Shown here: in pieces, positions 1 to 11,827 of the stretch
How the letters are laid out: every line of letters starts with the position of its first letter
Position numbering within the stretch: the stretch's first letter is position 1
Origin: DASYSA01 sp036003885
Lineage (GTDB): Bacteria > Acidobacteriota > Blastocatellia > UBA7656
Direction of reading: 5' to 3'
DNA: 11,827 nt
NCBI GenBank assembly: GCA_036003885.1
Contig: DASYSA010000138.1
Coordinates: forward strand, 1 to 11,827
Notes under the pieces: model-generated
Told to the model about the DNA's origin: nothing
The model's input: the letters and a program-made list of their open reading frames with translations, nothing else
Database searches by the model: none
Program-made: the position numbers and the translations under genes

Positions 1-207
1 AGTACTCCATGCCCGTACCCGCCGGAATCAAGCGGCCCATAATCACGTTCTCCTTCAAGCCGCGCAGGTAGTCGACCTTGCCGCTGATCGCAGCCTCAGT
101 CAGTACTCGCGTAGTCTCCTGGAATGAAGCCGCAGAGATGAACGACTCGGTTGAAAGCGAGGCCTTCGTGATTCCAGGCAGCAACGGCTCCGCCTGTGCC
201 GGCTGGC
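1..207 (-). pseudogene. Truncated second copy of the rpoC 3' region (runs off left edge)
   Basis: This stretch aligns without gaps to 2388-2594 inside the intact rpoC, at a constant offset of 2387, with 7 mismatches in 207 bases (counted by hand). It corresponds to RpoC codons about 1303-1372, in the same orientation. Homology stops abruptly at 207/208, where codons upstream of Gly1303 are replaced by unrelated sequence. The copy therefore lacks some 1300 codons and has no start of its own. Read in the rpoC frame, six mismatches fall on third codon positions and one changes Leu1313 to Pro in the conserved LLGITKASL stretch. The fragment cannot make a beta' subunit and is best called a pseudogene. 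It continues beyond the left edge, so its true 3' end is not visible. Confidence 0.93.
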
Positions 208-248
208 GACTTGTTCGGCAGCATTTGACGTAACCGGAACGGATACCT

Positions 249-1808
249 TTACCTTTGTATAACCAATGCCCCGCCCACCGGCTCTACTTGATTCTGTCCA
301 GGCACCTGACGAAAGGTGGGTCCGCCAGTTACCCTCCAAGGCGTAACAGTCGTACGGAAAGGCCAGGGTGGCCCAGCATAGGCACCCGCTACACTATCTG
401 CAACATTGTCGTTCTTAAAAACATCCTTGAGTGCTGCTATGGCAGTAGCAGATAAAGCTGTCCCAGTGGCTCCAACAACACCGCCTCCAACAACGAGTGC
501 AGCACCAGCAGAGAATCCCGCACCAACCAGCGTCGATGCTGCCGTAGCGGTTGCTAACGCGCTCGCGGAACTTAACCCTGACACACCCGATACGCCGGCT
601 GCTCCCGCGGCAGCCAGCGCCGGACCTCCCGCATAAGCAGCCGCACCTGCGGTAACCGCCGCCAGGATTACACTGCCTACAATCAAAGCGACCGGCATTA
701 CGGCATCCCAGTCCGTAATCCTATCTTTTTCGTCCAGGAAAATCGCCGCTTTGATAGTGAACCAGACGGCCCCCGTGTCCCTGACAAAATACTCGCCCGG
801 TTGTATCACGCCAAAGTATAGCGGCCCGATCTGATTTAGAGATATTTGAAGTGGCCAAATTGTTTCATTCTTGATGATGAATCCTGGTGTAATCAACCTT
901 GGTGCGGGCGATCGTGCAAGCGCTTGTGCAACGCCCTGCACAGCCTCCGGAGCGGCACTCTCAATCTTGGGGTCGGCCTGGATCTGTCCAGGATAAGGAC
1001 GCACCGCACTCAACACGTCATATTGATCTCGCAAGGGTGTTGTTGGATCACTGTAGAGGATCTTATTCCGGAAAAGATCGAGCTGGATCGATACATTACG
1101 CGAAGGGTCTTTCAAGTAGATTGACCAGTCATCACGGCCGGTCTCGTCAAAATTAAATTTCACCGACTTCGGGTCTGAGTTTCTTTCTTCCCATTTCTTC
1201 GGGCGGGTTTGAACGAAAGCGCGTTTCACACTCTCATCGGGGAACACGACCGTTCCCGCCGTCCAGCCAACGACCGATCTCGCGCTCAATAAGTCATATT
1301 GATCCCGCCAGGGTGTTTGCGGATCGTTGTAGCGTATCTTTTTTCGATAGAGATCAATTTGGATCGATACCTTGCGCGATGCATCATCCAGGTATACCGA
1401 CCAATCATCCCGGTTCGACTCCACGAATTCAAAGACCGGTTTTCCATTCGCATCCAATTCCCTCCATGCCTTAGCGCCGGTCTCAATGTACGAGCCAACC
1501 GCGTCACCTACGCGAAATTCGGCGTGACCGGCGAGCCAGCCAACCACCGGTGTCGCGCTTAAAAGGTCATATTGATCTCGCCAGGGAGTGTTCGGATCGC
1601 TGTAGCGTATCTTTTTGCGATAGAGATCGATCTGGATCGAGACCTTGCGTGACGGATCGTCTAAGTAGACTGACCAATCATCCCGAGCGCTCTCGATAAA
1701 CTCGAACTTGTCGACTTTTCCGTTTTCTCTCCAGGTTACGGGTCCCGTCTGGATGAAATAACCTTCTGCGAATTGCGCGTGTTGCACTGAATATCCGTTG
1801 GTATCCAT
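249..1808 (-). CDS. Uncharacterised protein: three ~91-residue repeats plus Gly/Ala-rich hydrophobic C-terminal region
   Basis: This 519-residue protein belongs to no family I can name. The ATG at 1808 has a strong AAGGAG seven bases upstream, which fixes the start. No signal peptide is visible. Residues 1-269 form three tandem repeats, each with a core RDDWS(V/I)YL.D..SR.VSIQ(I/L)DL.R.KI.YSD (cores start at residues 42, 133 and 225), followed by a DQYD.LSA motif. The alternating polar and hydrophobic pattern suggests beta structure. Residues about 303-370 form a further compact segment with WPLQISLNQIGPLYFG and TGAVWFTIKA. Residues about 371-460 are a long Ala/Gly/Ser/Val hydrophobic run of glycine-zipper type that could enter or span a membrane. 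The tail has a GPPWPFR motif and ends in VIQR. The gene stands alone between doubled terminators and an rpoC fragment. GC in the repeat region is about 51% by hand count, below rpoBC. A binding module attached to a membrane-active or self-assembling domain is a guess only. Confidence 0.88.
   Translation of the reverse strand: MDTNGYSVQHAQFAEGYFIQTGPVTWRENGKVDKFEFIESARDDWSVYLDDPSRKVSIQIDLYRKKIRYSDPNTPWRDQYDLLSATPVVGWLAGHAEFRVGDAVGSYIETGAKAWRELDANGKPVFEFVESNRDDWSVYLDDASRKVSIQIDLYRKKIRYNDPQTPWRDQYDLLSARSVVGWTAGTVVFPDESVKRAFVQTRPKKWEERNSDPKSVKFNFDETGRDDWSIYLKDPSRNVSIQLDLFRNKILYSDPTTPLRDQYDVLSAVRPYPGQIQADPKIESAAPEAVQGVAQALARSPAPRLITPGFIIKNETIWPLQISLNQIGPLYFGVIQPGEYFVRDTGAVWFTIKAAIFLDEKDRITDWDAVMPVALIVGSVILAAVTAGAAAYAGGPALAAAGAAGVSGVSGLSSASALATATAASTLVGAGFSAGAALVVGGGVVGATGTALSATAIAALKDVFKNDNVADSVAGAYAGPPWPFRTTVTPWRVTGGPTFRQVPGQNQVEPVGGALVIQR
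1002..1262 (-). repeat. Internal repeat 3 of the 519-residue protein (residues 183-269), more diverged
   Basis: This is the third coding repeat, with its core RDDWSIYLKD at residues 225-234, 92 residues after repeat 2. It keeps the Trp, Tyr and IQLDLFRNKI pattern, but the second Trp motif is TPLRDQYD instead of TPWRDQYD and the closing VVGW is absent. It is the oldest or least constrained of the three. Confidence 0.88.
1263..1535 (-). repeat. Internal repeat 2 of the 519-residue protein (residues 92-182)
   Basis: This is the second coding repeat, with its core RDDWSVYLDD at residues 133-142, exactly 91 residues after repeat 1. It shares the TPWRDQYDLLSA and VVGW endings with repeat 1, and its N-terminal part has the matching pattern F..G....YI.TG.K.W.E before the core. 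Confidence 0.9.
1536..1808 (-). repeat. Internal repeat 1 of the 519-residue protein (residues 1-91)
   Basis: This is the first of three tandem coding repeats. The core RDDWSVYLDD is at residues 42-51, followed by SRKVSIQIDLYRKKIRY and TPWRDQYDLLSA, and the unit ends at the VVGW motif. From Arg42 to Tyr69 it differs from repeat 2 by one residue (Pro/Ala), yet the DNA differs at about a dozen sites in that stretch, almost all silent. The repeat is therefore not a recent copy. Confidence 0.9.
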
Positions 1809-1815
1809 GATTCAG

Positions 1816-1821
1816 CTCCTT
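1816..1821 (-). promoter_or_regulatory. Shine-Dalgarno site of the 519-residue gene
   Basis: On the minus strand this reads AAGGAG, seven bases before the ATG at 1808-1806. It decides the start and supports this being a real translated gene rather than a chance frame. Confidence 0.85.
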
Positions 1822-2017
1822 AGTTGGTTATGGTCCGTTCTTTCGATCTTTCAAAGGACGAACAATAAGCACCACTCTGCGGAAACAGGAGAAGCGAGAA
1901 ATGAACTTCCTCTCGCAACTGGCGGCCAAGAGAAAAGTCGCGGCTCTAAGCACCCCTGGCGCTCGGCGCTCTTCTGTTTCTGTATCGCCGCGTTCTGGAA
2001 ACAGCCGCTGGGATGGC

Positions 2018-2125
2018 GGAATGATACGAGCCCGCCAGGACACCGTCAAGGACGGAAGCAATCGGCTGGTGATCGAGATTGCAAAAGGTGGAGGGCCCTC
2101 GACGGGACCTCCACCTTTCATGTTT
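2018..2125. repeat. Tandem intergenic repeat, unit A (~107-108 bp)
   Basis: It begins GGAATGATACGAGCCCGCC and ends just after a hairpin. It aligns with unit B at 2126 with an offset of 108, falling to 107 after a small indel. Conserved words include GAGCCCGCC, GAAGCAA and the hairpin arms. The units are clearly related but well diverged. Confidence 0.8.
2083..2118 (-). terminator. Second intrinsic terminator-like hairpin (distal copy)
   Basis: The arms AAAGGTGGAGG (2084-2094) and CCTCCACCTTT (2108-2118) give an 11-bp stem, then the same G/A mismatch, CCC/GGG inner stem and 5-base loop as the proximal hairpin. The minus strand continues into four T residues (2086-2083). The pair next to the mismatch is G-C here and A-T in the proximal copy, a compensatory change that supports selection on the fold. 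It probably acts as a back-up terminator. Confidence 0.78.
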
Positions 2126-2232
2126 GGAATGGTATGAGCCCGCCAAAAAACAGTCAACGTAGAAGCAAATAGCCGGAGATCGAAATCGAAAAAGGTGGAG
2201 AGCCCTCAGCGGGATCTCCACCTTTTGATGTA
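2126..2232. repeat. Tandem intergenic repeat, unit B (~107 bp)
   Basis: It begins GGAATGGTATGAGCCCGCC and carries the rpoC-proximal terminator hairpin. It ends about 24 bases before the rpoC stop codon. Together with unit A it represents an old tandem duplication of a terminator module. Confidence 0.8.
2189..2226 (-). terminator. Intrinsic terminator of rpoC (proximal hairpin)
   Basis: The arms AAAAGGTGGAGA (2190-2201) and TCTCCACCTTTT (2215-2226) form a 12-bp stem. A single G/A mismatch and an inner 3-bp CCC/GGG stem with a 5-base loop follow. On the minus strand the stem runs into five T residues (2193-2189). It begins about 30 bases after the rpoC stop codon, which suits a factor-independent terminator for the rpoBC transcript. 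Confidence 0.85.
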
Positions 2233-2256
2233 ACAGATTGGCTGAAAAGACCGATC

Positions 2257-6501
<4,245 letters not shown>

Positions 6502-6519
6502 GTTTCCTCCGGCTCGGTT

Positions 6520-6577
6520 GTCCGTTGTCAGTGGTCAGTTACCTGCGCATGAGTGCAACGAACCACGGACAACGGGC
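6520..6577 (-). repeat. Imperfect palindrome filling the rpoB-rpoC spacer
   Basis: On the minus strand CCGTTGTC (6575-6568) pairs with GACAACGG (6529-6522). After one mismatch GTGGT pairs with ACCAC, and after further weak positions GTT pairs with AAC, leaving a short loop. The arms are built from recurring short words of the GTCCGTT/GTCCGTGG and CAGTGGTCAGT type. No T-run follows, so it is not a classical terminator. It could be a dispersed intergenic repeat of REP or MITE type, or an RNA hairpin that affects processing or relative rpoC expression. It ends about 10 bases before the rpoC Shine-Dalgarno site. Confidence 0.75.
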
Positions 6578-6583
6578 CACGGA

Positions 6584-11092
<4,509 letters not shown>

Positions 11093-11113
11093 ATCTCTCC
11101 TCGACTCAAGAAG

Positions 11114-11231
11114 AAAAAGCTTGCAGCGGCCGGACGAGTTCGACCTCAGGAGAAGTTAGTCCACGCAAAACGGGGTAAGTCACGCGAGGAAACCCTTCGA
11201 AGCTGACTCGATCGGGGACCGCTGCAAGCTT
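11114..11231 (-). promoter_or_regulatory. Attenuator-like long hairpin in the rpoB leader
   Basis: AAGCTTGCAGCGG (11117-11129) and CCGCTGCAAGCTT (11219-11231) are a perfect 13-bp inverted repeat separated by 89 bases. Inner segments CGAGT and ACTCG next to the stem can extend the pairing. On the transcript the 3' arm ends in CTTTTTCTTCTT, a T-rich flank typical of an intrinsic terminator or attenuator, and the rpoB Shine-Dalgarno site begins about 15 bases further on. The structure could lower read-through into rpoBC or mask ribosome entry. The long loop is unusual for a simple terminator. Confidence 0.65.
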
Positions 11232-11364
11232 GGGGAAAACCAGGCGCACAAAGGCAAGGCACGGCCGGAGACACATCCTCCAGCCGCGTTCTTCGCGTGT
11301 CGTTGAGCGCCAATTGAACTCTATTATCGTCGCCGCCTCTAAAATTCGTCCGCCTTGAAACCCG

Positions 11365-11394
11365 ATTATTACAAAAAGCTCAGGGTTCGGTCAA
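11365..11394 (-). promoter_or_regulatory. Probable sigma70-type promoter for rpoB
   Basis: On the minus strand TTGACC (11394-11389; 5 of 6 matches to TTGACA) is followed by an 18-base spacer and AATAAT (11370-11365; 5 of 6 matches to TATAAT). The predicted start of transcription is near 11358, giving a leader of about 265 bases that includes the attenuator-like hairpin. It lies about 90 bases after the rplL stop codon, so it would supplement read-through from the ribosomal-protein genes. Confidence 0.6.
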
Positions 11395-11426
11395 GCGCCC
11401 GGATGTCGTCTGCCCTCGGTCATTTG

Positions 11427-11448
11427 CCGTTCCCTTTTCAGGGACCGG
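11427..11448 (-). other. Short GAAA-tetraloop hairpin after rplL
   Basis: On the minus strand TCCCT and AGGGA close a GAAA loop, and CCG/CGG pairs extend the stem beyond one mismatch. It starts 37 bases after the rplL stop codon. No T-run follows, so it is more likely an RNA-stabilising or processing hairpin than a terminator. Confidence 0.5.
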
Positions 11449-11484
11449 AATGCCCATTGACGGAAAACAGGTGAATTCGCTCGC

Positions 11485-11827
11485 CTACTTCAGTTCGACG
11501 GTCGCTCCGGCATCGATGAGCTTTTTCTTTAGAGCTTCTGCCTCATCCTTCGGCACCGCTTCCTTGACCGCCTTGGGGGCCGCCTCGACCAGATCCTTGG
11601 CTTCCTTAAGCCCGAGTGCCGTTATCTCGCGCACGACCTTGATGATGCCGATCTTCTTGGCTGGATCCGCCATTCCCGTCAGCACAACGTCGAATTCGTC
11701 CTTCTCCTCAACCGCCGGGGCTGCCGCCGCTGCCGCCGCCGGAGCAGCCGCCGTCGCTGCCGCTGCTGATACCCCGAAAGTCTCCTCCATCATCTTCACC
11801 AGCTGAGATGCTTCCAGCAGCGTGAGA
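11485..11827 (-). CDS. rplL: Ribosomal protein L7/L12, 3' part (cut by right edge)
   Basis: This is the flexible stalk protein of the 50S subunit, which recruits and stimulates the translation GTPases. About 113 residues are visible. The frame stays open past a GTG at 11799 to the edge, and those extra codons read LTLLEASQL, the usual N-terminal dimerisation segment directly before VKMMEETFGV. The true start therefore lies outside the window and the GTG is not the start. An Ala/Pro-rich hinge (SAAAATAAAPAAAAAAAPA) follows, then the globular C-terminal domain with KKIGIIKVVREITALGLKEAKDLVE, ending in GATVELK. About a dozen N-terminal residues are probably missing. It precedes rpoB as in most bacteria. 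Confidence 0.98.
   Translation of the reverse strand, partial: LTLLEASQLVKMMEETFGVSAAAATAAAPAAAAAAAPAVEEKDEFDVVLTGMADPAKKIGIIKVVREITALGLKEAKDLVEAAPKAVKEAVPKDEAEALKKKLIDAGATVELK

Larger units (their letters stand above)
1809..2256. other. rpoC to accessory-gene spacer (448 bp)
   Basis: No convincing gene lies here. The short open frames on both strands run through hairpins and tandem repeats and have no supporting start sites. The right half (about 2018-2232) is made of two ~107-bp tandem units with terminator hairpins. The left half (1809-2017) should hold the promoter of the 519-residue gene, since the terminators isolate it from rpoC, but I found no clear -35/-10 pair in it. Confidence 0.7.
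11093..11484 (-). other. rplL-rpoB spacer and rpoB leader (392 bp)
   Basis: I see no gene here. In the direction of transcription it holds a short GAAA-loop hairpin, a sigma70-type promoter, about 125 bases without an obvious signal, then a large hairpin with a T-rich 3' flank and the rpoB Shine-Dalgarno site. Such a long, structured gap between rplL and rpoB recalls E. coli, where an attenuator and an RNase III site separate the ribosomal-protein genes from rpoBC expression. Confidence 0.75.

Noticed and set aside
100..339. 79-codon minus-strand frame spanning the junction at 207/208
   Set aside because: It uses a different frame from both rpoC and the 519-residue gene, overlaps the end of the latter, and has no start signal.
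1809..2017. Promoter for the 519-residue gene
   Set aside because: No -35/-10 pair with acceptable matches and spacing was found. A promoter probably exists but cannot be placed by eye.
1798..2221. Several short open frames on both strands in the rpoC-accessory gene spacer
   Set aside because: They run through terminator hairpins and tandem repeats. Their apparent repeated peptides simply reflect the DNA repeats.
2018..2232. CRISPR-like array
   Set aside because: There are only two long diverged units in direct contact, without short identical repeats and unique spacers.
11797..11799. GTG as the start of rplL
   Set aside because: The upstream in-frame codons read LTLLEASQL, the conserved L7/L12 N-terminal segment, so the real start is beyond the right edge.

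Overview
The window is a chromosomal piece of a bacterium, most likely an Acidobacteriota member. The GC content is moderate to high. RpoB is unusually long (1502 residues) and carries a cysteine-rich, zinc-ribbon-like insertion near its N-terminus, which I associate from memory with Acidobacteriota. RpoC (1414 residues) has an E. coli-like large insertion in the trigger loop. The phylum is an inference from these traits, not a database result. All supported genes lie on the minus strand, so transcription runs from high to low coordinates.

Right to left, the layout is as follows. (1) The 3' part of rplL (ribosomal protein L7/L12) is cut by the right edge. (2) A 392-bp spacer follows, with a good sigma70-type promoter, a small GAAA-loop hairpin, and a perfect 13-bp inverted repeat ending in a T-rich run just before the rpoB ribosome binding site, which looks like an attenuator. 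(3) rpoB is complete. (4) An 82-bp spacer is almost filled by an imperfect palindrome built from short repeated words. (5) rpoC is complete. (6) A 448-bp spacer contains two ~107-bp tandem units, each carrying a terminator hairpin, and the two hairpins covary. (7) An accessory gene encodes a 519-residue protein of unknown function, with three ~91-residue repeats followed by a Gly/Ala-rich hydrophobic segment. (8) The left edge, positions 1-207, is a second, slightly diverged copy of the 3' region of rpoC (codons about 1303-1372).

The right three quarters is the ordinary rplL-rpoB-rpoC unit encoding the stalk protein of the ribosome and the two largest RNA polymerase subunits. The left quarter is unusual. 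Instead of the frequently seen rpsL-rpsG-fusA genes, rpoC is followed by doubled terminators and a lone accessory gene, and this block is bracketed by direct repeats of the rpoC 3' end. The arrangement fits either a tandem duplication or integration of incoming DNA by a crossover inside rpoC that left a truncated rpoC end behind. The DNA just left of the window would tell the two apart.
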